A stretch of DNA of 64,000 nt from Neisseriaceae bacterium (GCA_027489245.1 JAIYAC010000025.1:275102-339101); one strand, 5' to 3'. Positions 1 through 9,954 are shown, counted from the stretch's first letter. Made by a program: numbers and translations. The notes: generated by a model from the letters alone, not told the origin.

Positions 1-1
1 C

Positions 2-88
2 GAAAGCCTGCACAACCTGGTGAGCCGCGTCGATACCGCGCTGTATCAAGCCAAACGTGCCGGGCGCAATATGGTGGTGATGGGCTAG
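2..88 (+). CDS. C-terminal end of a GGDEF diguanylate cyclase (partial)
   Basis: Only the last 28 codons are in the window, ending in TAG at 86-88. The peptide contains DTALYQAKRAGRN, the helix and basic tail typical of the end of a GGDEF domain, where an acidic residue is followed by ALYxAKRxGRN. The catalytic GGDEF motif and any sensory domain lie upstream of the window, so activity and input cannot be judged. A good intrinsic terminator follows at 195-221. Confidence 0.75.
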   Translation, partial: ESLHNLVSRVDTALYQAKRAGRNMVVMG

Positions 89-194
89 CGCCGCTGCCGG
101 GCAGGGCTGAAAGCAAATTGACAGCTTGCTTCGTTACACTGCCAGCAGCTTCTCGGATTTGTTGCCTCTTTAGATTGTTTGGCCCGTTTGCCGT

Positions 195-221
195 GCCCGC
201 CCCTTGATGGGCGGGCTTTTT
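195..221 (+). terminator. Intrinsic terminator after the GGDEF gene
   Basis: Perfect 7-bp GC stem GCCCGCC (195-201) / GGCGGGC (210-216) with an 8-nt loop, followed by five T. It lies 107 bases downstream of the partial diguanylate cyclase. Confidence 0.75.
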
Positions 222-259
222 CTTGCCTGCTCAGGCTGTTCGCGATACGTGAGGGTAGC

Positions 260-290
260 AAAACGCCCGGGCAGCATGGCTGGCCGGGCG
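260..290 (-). terminator. Terminator of the fliW/folE/BLUF side
   Basis: Arms CGCCCGG (264-270) and CCGGGCG (284-290), with AAAA at 260-263 that reads as a T-run on the minus strand. It sits 20 bases past the stop of the BLUF gene. Confidence 0.65.
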
Positions 291-309
291 TGGTGGCTAG
301 ATTGGCGTG

Positions 310-738
310 TCAGTGGCTGCGGCCAACTATCGCTGCCGTAGCGATCAGCTCTTCCAGTAGCGCCAGCGAGCTGCTGCCAGTGAGGCGGAACGGGTCCAGC
401 TGCGGTTTTTCCGAGTAGCGCAGCAGCAGGCTGGGGTTCACCTTGGCCAGGTTGACCTGTCCCATGGTCCAGCCGGCAAAGCGGCGCTGGCTGATTTCTT
501 CCAGCATCAGGATTTCCACATCGTGGTGACGTGGGTCTTTGGCGATGCTGTTATACAGCGCGCTGACTTCGGCGCGGCTGCCTTCCAGTACCTGCATGAA
601 AATATCGCCGCTGTAGCACAGGATGCCGGTAATGCCGCGGGCCGGGTTGTGGGCATGGGACTGGGCCAGGATGGTTTCCAGCAGCGCCGCAGTGTGCGGC
701 TGGTTGCTGCGGCTGGCGTAGAGCAGGCGAACAAGCAT
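310..738 (-). CDS. BLUF-domain blue-light sensor protein
   Basis: A 142-aa protein that is essentially one BLUF (blue light using FAD) domain. Visible landmarks are the N-terminal LLYAS with the photoactive Tyr7, ITGILCYSG, Gln49 in IFMQVLEG, and RRFAGWTMG with Trp90 and Met92. In known BLUF proteins the flavin-Tyr-Gln hydrogen-bond switch signals light. There is no attached EAL, GGDEF or cyclase domain, so it belongs to the short, PapB/PixD-like class that acts through a partner protein. It starts 8 bases after the stop of folE on the same strand, which suggests one transcript. The partner is unknown. An exact copy of the GTTGGCCGCA word lies at its 3' end (318-327, read on the minus strand). 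Confidence 0.9.
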   Translation of the reverse strand: MLVRLLYASRSNQPHTAALLETILAQSHAHNPARGITGILCYSGDIFMQVLEGSRAEVSALYNSIAKDPRHHDVEILMLEEISQRRFAGWTMGQVNLAKVNPSLLLRYSEKPQLDPFRLTGSSSLALLEELIATAAIVGRSH

Positions 739-746
739 GGTTTTCC

Positions 747-1463
747 TCAGGCTTTCTTGTTGGGCAGCAGGGACAGGAACTCGCGGCGCAGGTCCGGATT
801 GGTCAGGAATACGCCACGCATCACACTATTGATCATCTTGGAATCCATGTCCTTGACGCCACGCCAGTGCATGCAGAAATGGTCGGCTTCCATCACGATG
901 GCCAGCCCATCCGGGTTCATTTTGTCCATCAGCAGGTTGGCCAGCTGGATCACGGCTTCTTCCTGGATTTGCGGGCGGCTCATGATCCACTCGGCCAGGC
1001 GCGCGTACTTGGACAGGCCGATCAGGTTGCTGTGCTCGTTGGGCATCACGCCGATCCACACCCGGCCCATGATGGGGCAGAAGTGGTGCGAGCAGGCGCT
1101 GCGTACCGTGATGGGGCCCACGATCATCAGCTCGTTCAGGCGCTCGGCATTGGGGAACTCGGTGACTGGCGGCTGGCTGGTGTAGCGGCCCTTGAACACT
1201 TCGTTCAGGTACATCTTGGCCACGCGGCGCGCGGTGTCCTGCGTGTTGTGGTCGCTTTCGGTATCGATCACCAGGCTGTCCAGCACGTCTTTCATGCGGG
1301 ACTGCACCTCGTCCAGCAGCTCGTCCATTTCACCGGGCTGGATGAACTCGGCAATATTGTCATTGGCGTGAAAACGGCGTTTTGCGCCGCGGATACGCTC
1401 GCGAATACGCGCGGATACCGGTACGTAGGTCGGGGCGGTGTGCTGGGTGCTGTCTTGGCTCAC
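747..1463 (-). CDS. folE: GTP cyclohydrolase I
   Basis: Converts GTP to 7,8-dihydroneopterin triphosphate, the first step of tetrahydrofolate and pterin synthesis. The C-terminal two thirds carry the family signatures: zinc ligands in SACSHHFCP and DHFCMHWRG, GLSKYARLAEW, and RPQIQEE, close to the E. coli FolE pattern. I chose the GTG at 1463 (238 aa) because GAGGAG lies 9 bases upstream; an in-frame ATG at 1556 would add 31 residues that do not look like FolE. It is the middle gene of a minus-strand run, 191 bases after fliW and 8 bases before the BLUF gene. The roughly 60 residues before the catalytic domain are lineage-specific. Confidence 0.93.
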   Translation of the reverse strand: MSQDSTQHTAPTYVPVSARIRERIRGAKRRFHANDNIAEFIQPGEMDELLDEVQSRMKDVLDSLVIDTESDHNTQDTARRVAKMYLNEVFKGRYTSQPPVTEFPNAERLNELMIVGPITVRSACSHHFCPIMGRVWIGVMPNEHSNLIGLSKYARLAEWIMSRPQIQEEAVIQLANLLMDKMNPDGLAIVMEADHFCMHWRGVKDMDSKMINSVMRGVFLTNPDLRREFLSLLPNKKA

Positions 1464-1654
1464 GCGTTTATGCTCCTCATCGTGCGGGTAGCACGCTTGG
1501 GTTTCTATAGGGTAGGGCGCTTGGAAGATAGCTGTGCGGGCGGCGAAAGGCAACACCTTGCCGAGTAGGGGTTTGCGTGCGGCGGCTGGCGGGGCGGGGT
1601 GGCACCAGCCAACAGCGCACCGCCAGGGTGCGCCAGTGTGACGGGCGCGTCGGC

Positions 1655-2095
1655 TCAGGTATTACGGAACACGATGTCGCATGTCAGGTTGAGCTTTTGC
1701 ATGCCGCGCAGCGTGGCCAGGTTGATGATCAGCGGGCTGCGTACATTGGCGCGCAGCTGGGCCAGCAGCGGGTTGGTTTCCTGGCTGTCCAGCTCGCGGT
1801 AAACGATCAGCAGCACCATGGCGTCTTCCGGGCGGGCCAGTGCCAGGGTGGCGACCTCGTCGTCGCTCAGCAGTACTTCGTAGCGTATGCCCAGGCGGCC
1901 GGGGTCGGTCACGCTGAATAGCACGTCCGGGTTGTCCAGCGATTGCAGCCAGTACACGCGCGGGCTATTGCGGTCTGCGTCGTGAAACAGTTTGAAGCGG
2001 GTGCAGTTTTCAAAGGCTGCCAAGCCATGTTCAAAGGTGATGATGGTGTTTTCGTCGACGTCTACTTCGCCCAGCAGGCTGGAATTGAACAGCAT
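1655..2095 (-). CDS. fliW: Flagellar assembly factor FliW
   Basis: A 146-aa FliW protein. The landmarks are ITFEHGLAAFENCTRF near the N-terminus, YWLQSLDNPDVLFSV in the middle, and SPLIINLATLRGMQKL near the C-terminus. In characterised bacteria FliW binds flagellin and also sequesters CsrA, coupling filament assembly to flagellin translation. No flagellin or csrA gene is adjacent here, so the control circuit cannot be read from this window. It is divergent from the DUF455 gene at 2204 and precedes folE by 191 bases. Confidence 0.9.
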   Translation of the reverse strand: MLFNSSLLGEVDVDENTIITFEHGLAAFENCTRFKLFHDADRNSPRVYWLQSLDNPDVLFSVTDPGRLGIRYEVLLSDDEVATLALARPEDAMVLLIVYRELDSQETNPLLAQLRANVRSPLIINLATLRGMQKLNLTCDIVFRNT

Positions 2096-2203
2096 GGCGC
2101 GCTCCTTGTGTGGTCAGGCTTTCATTATGCACAAGGCGTGCGGCCCGGCCACTGACTTTTGTCAGCTTTCTGTTGGCGGGGGTGGCAGGTACAATGCCGC
2201 CCC

Positions 2204-3055
2204 ATGACCGATGCCCTTTCCCTCTACCCGGCAATAGAAGCGGCCCTGATGAGTGACTGCATCGTGGCCAAGCCCGCGCAGGCGCAAGCCTTGTACCGCC
2301 AGTGGCTGGCAGGTGGCTATGTGCGCGCCGGCGGCCCGCTGTACCCGGTGCCTGCGCCGGGCCGGCCTGCGCGCCCGCCGCTGGTGGCCGCGACCGAGGT
2401 GCCACGGCGTGGCCTGGGTAGCGCCGAGGGGCGGGCGGCGTTACTGCACGCCATTGCGCATATCGAGTTCAACGCCATCAACCTGGCGCTGGACGCGGCC
2501 TGGCGTTTTCGCGCCATGCCGGATGCTTTTGTAGAAGACTGGCTGCGCGTGGCGGCGGAAGAGGCGCAGCACTTTTTGCTGCTACAGCAAAGGTTGGCCG
2601 CACTGGGCTACGCCTATGGCGATTTCCCTGCCCACAACACCCTGTGGGACATGGCGGTGCAAACCGGCCACGATGTGCTGACGCGCATGGCACTGGTGCC
2701 CAGGGTGATGGAGGCGCGCGGCCTGGACGCCGTACCGCCGATACAGCGCCGCCTGGTCATTATTGGCGACCACGACAGTGCGGCGGTGCTGGCCACCATC
2801 CTGCACGACGAGGTAGGCCACGTGCGCATTGGCAATTACTGGTTTACCACGCTGTGCGACGCCCGCGGGCTGGACCCGCTGGAAACTTTTCGCAGCCTGC
2901 TGGGCCAGTACCATGTGGCCCTGCTGCGCGGCGAGATGAACCGCCCGGCCCGGCTGGCAGCCGGTTTTACCGAATTCGAACTCAGCATGCTGGAAGACTT
3001 TAGCGTTACCCGGCAGCGTACTGGTACACGGAGCAAGCATGAACAAGCTGTTTGA
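2204..3055 (+). CDS. DUF455 family ferritin-like protein
   Basis: A 283-aa protein of the DUF455 (PF04305) family, a ferritin-like four-helix fold. Likely metal ligands are visible on successive helices: HIEFNAINLALDA, EEAQHFLLLQQRL, and HDEVGHVRIGNYWF. The signature GYAYGDFPAHNTLWD is also present. The biochemical role of the family is not settled; a di-iron oxygenase or oxidoreductase is suggested by the fold. The start at 2204 fits the conserved part; an upstream frame opening at 2159 adds unrelated residues. Its stop overlaps the start of the next small gene by 17 bases, implying translational coupling. It contains an exact AGGTTGGCCGCA at 2591-2602. Confidence 0.88.
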   Translation: MTDALSLYPAIEAALMSDCIVAKPAQAQALYRQWLAGGYVRAGGPLYPVPAPGRPARPPLVAATEVPRRGLGSAEGRAALLHAIAHIEFNAINLALDAAWRFRAMPDAFVEDWLRVAAEEAQHFLLLQQRLAALGYAYGDFPAHNTLWDMAVQTGHDVLTRMALVPRVMEARGLDAVPPIQRRLVIIGDHDSAAVLATILHDEVGHVRIGNYWFTTLCDARGLDPLETFRSLLGQYHVALLRGEMNRPARLAAGFTEFELSMLEDFSVTRQRTGTRSKHEQAV

Positions 3056-3251
3056 CACCCTGCGGCACAACCGCCGCCTGGCCATGGTGGTCACCCTGGC
3101 CGGCACGGTGCTGTTTACCCTGGCCTCTGCCGCGCGGGCGGCGGCCGATGGCAGCGGCTGGGAGGCCGCACTGGCCGCACTACTGATGCTGGCTGGCGTC
3201 GTGGGCCAGTTCATGGGCATATTGGCGCTGATGAAAAAACCCCGTCGCTAA
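3039..3251 (+). CDS. Small two-helix membrane protein
   Basis: A 70-aa protein with two hydrophobic stretches, about residues 15-35 and 43-63, and basic ends (NRRL and KKPRR). It overlaps the DUF455 gene by 17 bases and is probably co-translated with it. No family is recognised, and nothing in the sequence fixes a function. Confidence 0.65.
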   Translation: MNKLFDTLRHNRRLAMVVTLAGTVLFTLASAARAAADGSGWEAALAALLMLAGVVGQFMGILALMKKPRR

Positions 3252-3407
3252 AAGGGTGTTGAAAAACAGGGCTTTATGTCGCCATTGTGACCGTTTGCTA
3301 CCTTGACGCTGGATAGGGGCACGCGCATAATCGCGCCGCAACAAACCCTTAACCAGACAAGGCTCCTACCCGGAGCTTTTTGTATTGTCTTGTACCCGGA
3401 GACACCC

Positions 3408-3827
3408 ATGGATTTTCAGGCATTTTTGCGCGAGCTGGAAAGCCACGCGCTGCCTGCCGCCGAGTTTACCCACCGCGCGCACCTGCAGGCGGCGTGGGCT
3501 TACCGCAGCCGCTACCCGGCACGCGAAGCCGCCGCCCGCTGCGCGCATACGCTGTCGCGCTACGCCATGGCCCACGGCGCGGCAGAAAAGTATCATCACA
3601 CGCTGACCATGGCCCTGCTGGCCATCATGTACAGCCGCCTGGACGCCGCGCCCGCACAGCAGGCCAGCTGGGACGACTTTGTTGCGGCCAACCCCGATTT
3701 GCTCGGTGGTACCCAGGCGCTGGTAGCGCAGCATTATTCCGAACAAAAACTGCAGGAACATGACGCCCGCCGCGGCTTTGTCGCGCCAGATCGCGCGCCG
3801 CTGCCCATGTCCTGCCTGTTGCACTGA
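3408..3827 (+). CDS. Conserved hypothetical protein with an N-terminal FTHRAHL motif
   Basis: A 139-aa soluble, helical protein. It starts at the ATG at 3408, which has GGAG eight bases upstream; the same frame opens at 3303 but without a ribosome site. The N-terminal part has EFTHRAHLQAAW and a central AEKYHHTLTMA; the histidines could be metal or substrate ligands. I recognise the general pattern as a widespread small hypothetical family but not a function. It lies 15 bases before trhP, so the two may be co-transcribed. Confidence 0.7.
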   Translation: MDFQAFLRELESHALPAAEFTHRAHLQAAWAYRSRYPAREAAARCAHTLSRYAMAHGAAEKYHHTLTMALLAIMYSRLDAAPAQQASWDDFVAANPDLLGGTQALVAQHYSEQKLQEHDARRGFVAPDRAPLPMSCLLH

Positions 3828-3842
3828 GACGCGAGAAGATCA

Positions 3843-5192
3843 ATGAAATCACCCGAACTGCTCCTGCCCGCCGGTACGCTGGACAAAATGCGCGCCGCCT
3901 ACGACTTTGGTGCCGACGCCGTGTACGCCGGCCAGCCGCGCTACAGCCTGCGCGCGCGCAATAACGACTTCAAGCTGGAAGAGCTGCGCATCGGCATCGA
4001 AGAAGCCCACGCCCGCGGCAAGAAGCTGTTTGTGGCCAGTAACATCCTGCCGCACAACAGCAAGATCAAGACCTATATGGCCGACATGGAGCCGGTGATC
4101 GAAATGAAACCGGACGCGCTGATCATGGCCGACCCCGGCCTGATCATGATGGTGCGCGAACGTTGGCCACATGTGCCTATCCACCTGTCGGTACAGGCCA
4201 ACACCACCAACTACATGGGCGTGAAGTTCTGGCAGAAGATGGGCGTGGAACGCATTATCCTGTCGCGCGAGCTGAGCCTGGACGAAATCGCCGAAATCCG
4301 CCAGGAATGCCCGGACATGGAGCTGGAAGTATTCGTGCACGGCGCGCTGTGCATTGCCTACTCTGGCCGCTGCCTGCTGTCCGGCTACTTCAACCACCGC
4401 GACCCGAACCAGGGCACCTGTACCAACGCCTGCCGCTGGGACTACAAGGTGCACGACACCCAGGGCGACGACGCCGGTGACGTGAAGCCGCAAAAGATCG
4501 ACTTCGACTTTGGCAAGGCGCTGGAAGAAGCCAACCAGAGTTTCTCGTCCTGCGGCAGCCAGCAGCGCCACCCGCTGGCGGACAAGACCTACCTGATCGA
4601 AGAAGCCAACCGCCCCGGCGAGCTGATGCCCATCATCGAAGACGAGCACGGCACCTACATCATGAACTCCAAAGACCTGCGCGCCGTCGAGCAGGTGGAG
4701 AAGCTGGTGAAAATCGGCGTGGACTCGCTGAAGATCGAAGGCCGCACCAAGAGCCTGTACTACGTGGCGCGTACCGCCCAGACCTACCGCCGCGCCATCG
4801 ACGACGCCGTGGCCGGCCGCCCGTTCGACTACAGCCTGCTGGCCGAGCTGGAAGGCCTGGCCAACCGTGGCTACACCCCGGGCTTCCTGGAGCGCCACCA
4901 GACGCAGGAGCACCAGAACTACCTGTCCGGCCACTCCATCGCCAAGCAAAGCCAGTACGTCGGCGACGTGATGGAAGTGGACGCCGACGGCTGGGCGCTG
5001 ATCGACGTGAAAAACCGCTTTGCCGTGGGTGACCGCGTGGAAATCATCCACCCTAGCGGCAACCGCACCGTCGAGCTCACCGAAATGACCCGCAACGGCG
5101 AAGCCACCAGCGTGGCACCGGGCAACGGCGTGAAAGTGAAGATCCCGGGCATGGCCGGTATGGAAAAAGCCCTGCTGGCGCGCCTGCTGTAA
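3843..5192 (+). CDS. trhP: tRNA uridine hydroxylation protein, peptidase U32 family (TrhP/YegQ)
   Basis: A 449-aa U32-family protein, close in length to E. coli YegQ. It begins with ELLLPAGTLDKMRAAYDFGADAVYAG and carries the U32 signature HGALCIAYSGRCLLS. Conserved cysteines are at 170, 177, 193 and 197, the set thought to hold an iron-sulfur cluster. The C-terminal 80 residues form the small beta domain found in YegQ. In E. coli, TrhP makes 5-hydroxyuridine at the wobble position of tRNA, using prephenate. The protease label of the U32 family is historic. A strong terminator follows at 5219-5243. Confidence 0.9.
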   Translation: MKSPELLLPAGTLDKMRAAYDFGADAVYAGQPRYSLRARNNDFKLEELRIGIEEAHARGKKLFVASNILPHNSKIKTYMADMEPVIEMKPDALIMADPGLIMMVRERWPHVPIHLSVQANTTNYMGVKFWQKMGVERIILSRELSLDEIAEIRQECPDMELEVFVHGALCIAYSGRCLLSGYFNHRDPNQGTCTNACRWDYKVHDTQGDDAGDVKPQKIDFDFGKALEEANQSFSSCGSQQRHPLADKTYLIEEANRPGELMPIIEDEHGTYIMNSKDLRAVEQVEKLVKIGVDSLKIEGRTKSLYYVARTAQTYRRAIDDAVAGRPFDYSLLAELEGLANRGYTPGFLERHQTQEHQNYLSGHSIAKQSQYVGDVMEVDADGWALIDVKNRFAVGDRVEIIHPSGNRTVELTEMTRNGEATSVAPGNGVKVKIPGMAGMEKALLARLL

Positions 5193-5218
5193 ATCACCAT
5201 CGCGCTTGTCGTATCGAA

Positions 5219-5243
5219 AGGCCGCCCATCAAGGCGGCCTTTT
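5219..5243 (+). terminator. Intrinsic terminator after trhP
   Basis: Perfect 8-bp stem AGGCCGCC (5219-5226) / GGCGGCCT (5233-5240) with a 6-nt loop, followed by TTT. Confidence 0.85.
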
Positions 5244-5276
5244 GTCATAATGCGTTTTTTCGCGCAGGAAGCAGGC

Positions 5277-6317
5277 ATGAAGCACAGGATCGCAGCGGCG
5301 CTGGCCGCCCTGACGTTGGCCGCATGCAGTGGTGATGTGCCGCCGCCAGGCAGCCCGCCGCACCATACTGCCGATGGCTACCGTAATCTCTCCACCTTCC
5401 AGCAGCCGGGGCTAGGCGACATCCTGCGCTGGCGCTGGGAAGAATGGACCGGGCCCGACGTGGTGCAGCGCCCCGAACGCATCCCGCGCGTGCAGCCAGA
5501 CCTGGCCTGGCTGGCGGCCAACCGCAGCACGCCCAGCTACACCTGGCTGGGCCACGCCAGCGGCCTGCTGCAGCTGGGTGGCCAGAACGTGCTGATCGAC
5601 CCGGTGTTCTCCGAGCGCGTGTCGCCGGTACAGTGGCTGGGGCCGCGCCGCTATCTGCCGGTACCGGCCACGCTGGCGCAGCTGCCGCGTATCGATGTGG
5701 TGCTGATCTCGCACAACCACTTCGACCACCTCGACCGCGACAGCATCAATGCCTTGCTGGCGCAGCCCGGCGGCCAGCCGCAGTTTGTGGTGCCGCTGGG
5801 TGTTGACGATTGGTTGATTGCTCAGGGGGCATATCGCGTCACCGCGCTGGATTGGTGGCAAAGCGCCGACCTGGACGGCCTGCACTACACCGCCACACCG
5901 GCGCAGCACTGGAGCAAGCGCAGCCTCACCGATACCAACGAAACGCTGTGGGCCGGCTGGGCGGTAACAGGGCAGGGCAAGACGGTGTGGTACTCGGGCG
6001 ATACCGGCTACCAGCAGGCGCTGTTTACCGATATCGGCCGCCGGCTGGGCCAGATCGACCTGGCGCTGCTGCCGGTGGGCGCCTATCTGCCGCGCTGGTT
6101 CATGGCCTCGCAGCACGTGGATCCGCTGCAGGCGGTACAGATGTTTCGCGATGTGAAGGCGCACCAGGCGGTGGGCATCCACTGGGGTGTGTTTGCGCTG
6201 GCCAGCGAGGCCGTAGACGCGCCGCTGGACGACCTGCCCGCCGCGCGCCGCCAGCTGGGGGTGAGCGAGCAGGCCTTCCGCTTGCTGCCGCTGGGTGGCA
6301 CCTTGCGCCTGCCATAA
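5277..6317 (+). CDS. MBL-fold metallo-hydrolase lipoprotein (COG2220 / NAPE-PLD-like)
   Basis: A 346-aa protein. Starting at the ATG at 5277, it has a lipoprotein signal peptide ending in the lipobox LTLAAC, with Cys17 as the lipidation site. The mature part has the beta-lactamase-fold motif HNHFDHLD, preceded by VLIDPVFSERVSP and followed by WYSGDTGY and HWGVF, the arrangement of the RomA/UlaG/NAPE-PLD-like group. It is probably a periplasm-facing hydrolase, perhaps for phospholipid-like substrates; the substrate is inference from family only. The lipobox codons coincide with an exact GTTGGCCGCA copy (5315-5324). Confidence 0.85.
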   Translation: MKHRIAAALAALTLAACSGDVPPPGSPPHHTADGYRNLSTFQQPGLGDILRWRWEEWTGPDVVQRPERIPRVQPDLAWLAANRSTPSYTWLGHASGLLQLGGQNVLIDPVFSERVSPVQWLGPRRYLPVPATLAQLPRIDVVLISHNHFDHLDRDSINALLAQPGGQPQFVVPLGVDDWLIAQGAYRVTALDWWQSADLDGLHYTATPAQHWSKRSLTDTNETLWAGWAVTGQGKTVWYSGDTGYQQALFTDIGRRLGQIDLALLPVGAYLPRWFMASQHVDPLQAVQMFRDVKAHQAVGIHWGVFALASEAVDAPLDDLPAARRQLGVSEQAFRLLPLGGTLRLP

Positions 6318-6341
6318 AGTGCGCGTGGCTTGCGGCAAAGG

Positions 6342-6370
6342 TTGGCCGCAGGGCGCTTTGGTCGTAAAAT
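6342..6370 (+). promoter_or_regulatory. Possible argS promoter overlapping a GTTGGCCGCA copy
   Basis: TTGGCC at 6342-6347, a 17-base spacer, and TAAAAT at 6365-6370 resemble sigma-70 -35/-10 boxes about 65 bases before argS. The -35 candidate is part of AAAGGTTGGCCGCA, so this could be the repeated word rather than a promoter. Confidence 0.35.
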
Positions 6371-6387
6371 TGCTGCATTGCATTCGA

Positions 6388-6416
6388 GCCGGGCGCTTTG
6401 TCGCCCGGCCTTTGAT
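6388..6416 (+). terminator. GC hairpin just upstream of argS
   Basis: Stem GCCGGGCG (6388-6395) / CGCCCGGC (6402-6409), followed by CTTTGATTTTA. It lies between the preceding gene and argS, so it may terminate read-through from the lipoprotein gene or act as an attenuator in the argS leader. Confidence 0.5.
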
Positions 6417-6423
6417 TTTATAA

Positions 6424-8151
<1,728 letters not shown>

Positions 8152-8170
8152 GCCAGCCTGTTGCTACAGA

Positions 8171-8196
8171 AAAACCCGCCTTATGGCGGGTTTTTT
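8171..8196. terminator. Bidirectional terminator between argS and the solute-binding protein gene
   Basis: AAAACCCGCC (8171-8180), loop TTAT, then GGCGGG (8185-8190) and six T. The A-run and T-run make it functional on both strands; its T-run reaches the stop codon of the minus-strand gene at 8196. Confidence 0.88.
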
Positions 8197-9044
8197 CATG
8201 GTGGGGTGACCAGGGTGCCGCTGGCGTCGCCGGGCTGCGCAGTGGGTGTGGCGCTTGCCGGGGGTGCCAGGGCCGGGTCGTGGCTGTGCAGGGCGACTTG
8301 CTCGACTGGCGGCTCCAGCGGCAGCCAGCGCAGGTGGATGGCCAGGTAGCTACCATCCTGCAGCATGTCTTCCAGTGCGCGCTGCCAGCGCAAAATGGTG
8401 TCTGGCGCCGTGCCACGGGAAAAGCTCAGGTACAAGGGCAGGCTGCTGAGGGTGGCCACCGGAGCAATGGCCTGCGACGGGGTATTGGCAAAGCGCAGCT
8501 GGGTGGCTACGGCGGTGTTGGCCTCTACCCACAGCCGGGCGCGGTTGGCCAGCAGCAGCCGCAGGCCTTGATCGCTGTCGCGTGTGCGGAGGGGGCGAAA
8601 GCCGGCGCCCAGTGCGGCCGCCTCGGCGATGCTGTCTTGTGCCGCCACACTGGTTTCGCCTGCCAGCTGGGCGGCAGGTAGGCTGGCCAGCGCGGTGGCA
8701 TCGCGCGGCAGGCTGTAGGCAGTGATGCTGGCCACCATGATGGGCCCGAGCTGGGTGAAATCGCGCCGGTTATTGTCTGTGTCGCCCAGCGTAAACATCA
8801 TGTGGTCTGGCTGGCTGCGTAGCAGGGCGTTGGCCTGGTCCCAGGGTTTGAGCTGCATGGGGGTGGTATCGCCGGTGCGTTGCTGCAGCTGCTGTACGAT
8901 ATCTACCGGCATGCCGGCGGGCTGGTCTACGGCATTCAGGTAGACAAAGGGCGGCCATTCCTCCGCCAGGATGGTCAGCGGGGCAGCCTGGCCCATGCCC
9001 GGCAAGAGAAGGGTAAGTAGTGCAAGCGTGGTACGCAGAAACAT
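8196..9044 (-). CDS. Periplasmic solute-binding protein, family 3-like (copy 1)
   Basis: A 282-aa secreted protein. It has a signal peptide (hydrophobic to about residue 19, cleavage after GQA) and then LTILAEEWPPFVYLN, the first strand of type 3 solute-binding proteins. The middle has IVQQLQQRTGD and the end has ILRWQRALEDMLQDGSY, both standard for the fold. A Pro/Ala/Thr-rich tail follows. No permease or ATPase is adjacent. Many such orphans in Neisseriales bind amino acids or act as sensory modules; the ligand is unknown. It is a tandem paralogue of the next gene upstream (9100-9867), 55 bases away. Confidence 0.82.
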   Translation of the reverse strand: MFLRTTLALLTLLLPGMGQAAPLTILAEEWPPFVYLNAVDQPAGMPVDIVQQLQQRTGDTTPMQLKPWDQANALLRSQPDHMMFTLGDTDNNRRDFTQLGPIMVASITAYSLPRDATALASLPAAQLAGETSVAAQDSIAEAAALGAGFRPLRTRDSDQGLRLLLANRARLWVEANTAVATQLRFANTPSQAIAPVATLSSLPLYLSFSRGTAPDTILRWQRALEDMLQDGSYLAIHLRWLPLEPPVEQVALHSHDPALAPPASATPTAQPGDASGTLVTPP

Positions 9045-9099
9045 GGTGTATGACGCATGGCTGGTTGGCCGTCATCATAACATTGATTGTCTGACAGCA

Positions 9100-9867
9100 T
9101 CAGCGCTGTATACCCAGCCGCTCTACCTGTAACGGTACCGGGTCTTGCGGAAACCAGTGCTGGTGGAGGGCGGCAAAGCTGCCATCCTGCTTGATGTCTA
9201 CCAGGGCTTTTTCCCAGCGCAGGATGGTATCGCGTGGCACGCTGGGCGAAAAAGCCAGGTACAGGCTCAGGCGGTCTAGCGTGGCAACGCGCTCTACCGT
9301 GGCCAGCGGCAGGCCTTGCTCGCGCAAGACATTGCCTACCACCACATTGCCTTCCACCCATAGCTTGACGCGGCCGGCGGCCAGCATGCGTGCCGAGTGG
9401 GCCGGGTCGGTGGTGGGAAAGACATTAAAGCCCCGGCTGTGGGCGGTGGTTTCAAAGATGCTGCCGCGGTAGGCGGCAGTGGGCAGCTTTTGCAGCGCAG
9501 CGGGAGGGAGTTTGCGGATCTCAGCCGCGTGCTGGCGCAGGGCAAATACATCGGTGCTGGAGATCAGAATGGGGCCGAGCAGCGTCATCAGCCTTTCGCG
9601 TTCTGGGCTGCGGCCAACAGTAAACAGCAACACGTCTTTTTCGTTCAGCAAGCTGTTGTAGGCGCGTGCCCAAGGCTGTACCTGGATGGGTGAGGTGTCT
9701 TTCAGCCGTTCTTGCAGCAGCTTCACGACCTCTACCGCCATGCCTTCTGGCTGGCCTTTGTCGTTAGCAAAGCTAACCGGCGGCCAGTCTTCGGTGAGCA
9801 CGGACAGCGCAGCGGCGGGCAGGCTGGTGGCTAGCAGTATTGCCAGCAGTATCGGGCGATATTTCAT
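9100..9867 (-). CDS. Periplasmic solute-binding protein, family 3-like (copy 2)
   Basis: A 255-aa paralogue of the downstream gene. After a signal peptide (cleavage near PAA/ALS) come VLTEDWPPVSFAND, VVKLLQERLKDTSPIQVQPW, and ILRWEKALVDIKQDGSFAALHQHWFP, matching the neighbour segment by segment. Same orientation and close spacing suggest a tandem duplication followed by divergence. Ligand unknown; no transporter genes nearby. Confidence 0.82.
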   Translation of the reverse strand: MKYRPILLAILLATSLPAAALSVLTEDWPPVSFANDKGQPEGMAVEVVKLLQERLKDTSPIQVQPWARAYNSLLNEKDVLLFTVGRSPERERLMTLLGPILISSTDVFALRQHAAEIRKLPPAALQKLPTAAYRGSIFETTAHSRGFNVFPTTDPAHSARMLAAGRVKLWVEGNVVVGNVLREQGLPLATVERVATLDRLSLYLAFSPSVPRDTILRWEKALVDIKQDGSFAALHQHWFPQDPVPLQVERLGIQR

Positions 9868-9912
9868 GGATTGTCCACGTGCCAGAACGTTGACTTTAAT
9901 ATGGCACAGTTA

Positions 9913-9954
9913 CAAGTTGGCCGCACGATACATTACAACCGAGCGGTCAACTGG
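9913..9954. repeat. 42-bp palindromic element A (degenerate)
   Basis: Matches element B at 10098-10139 at 38 of 42 positions. Two inverted copies of the GTTGGCCGCA word flank the shared loop ACATTACA. Here the right copy is decayed (GCGGTCAACT) and the arms pair imperfectly. Confidence 0.8.

Noticed and set aside
523..1568. Long plus-strand frames opposite the BLUF gene and folE
   Set aside because: They are mirror frames of the real minus-strand genes in GC-rich DNA; their translations show no family motif and have the Ala/Gly/His-rich bias of such shadows.
3849..5051. 400-residue minus-strand frame opposite trhP
   Set aside because: Antisense of a clear U32-family gene; Val/His/Gln-rich composition typical of antisense frames.
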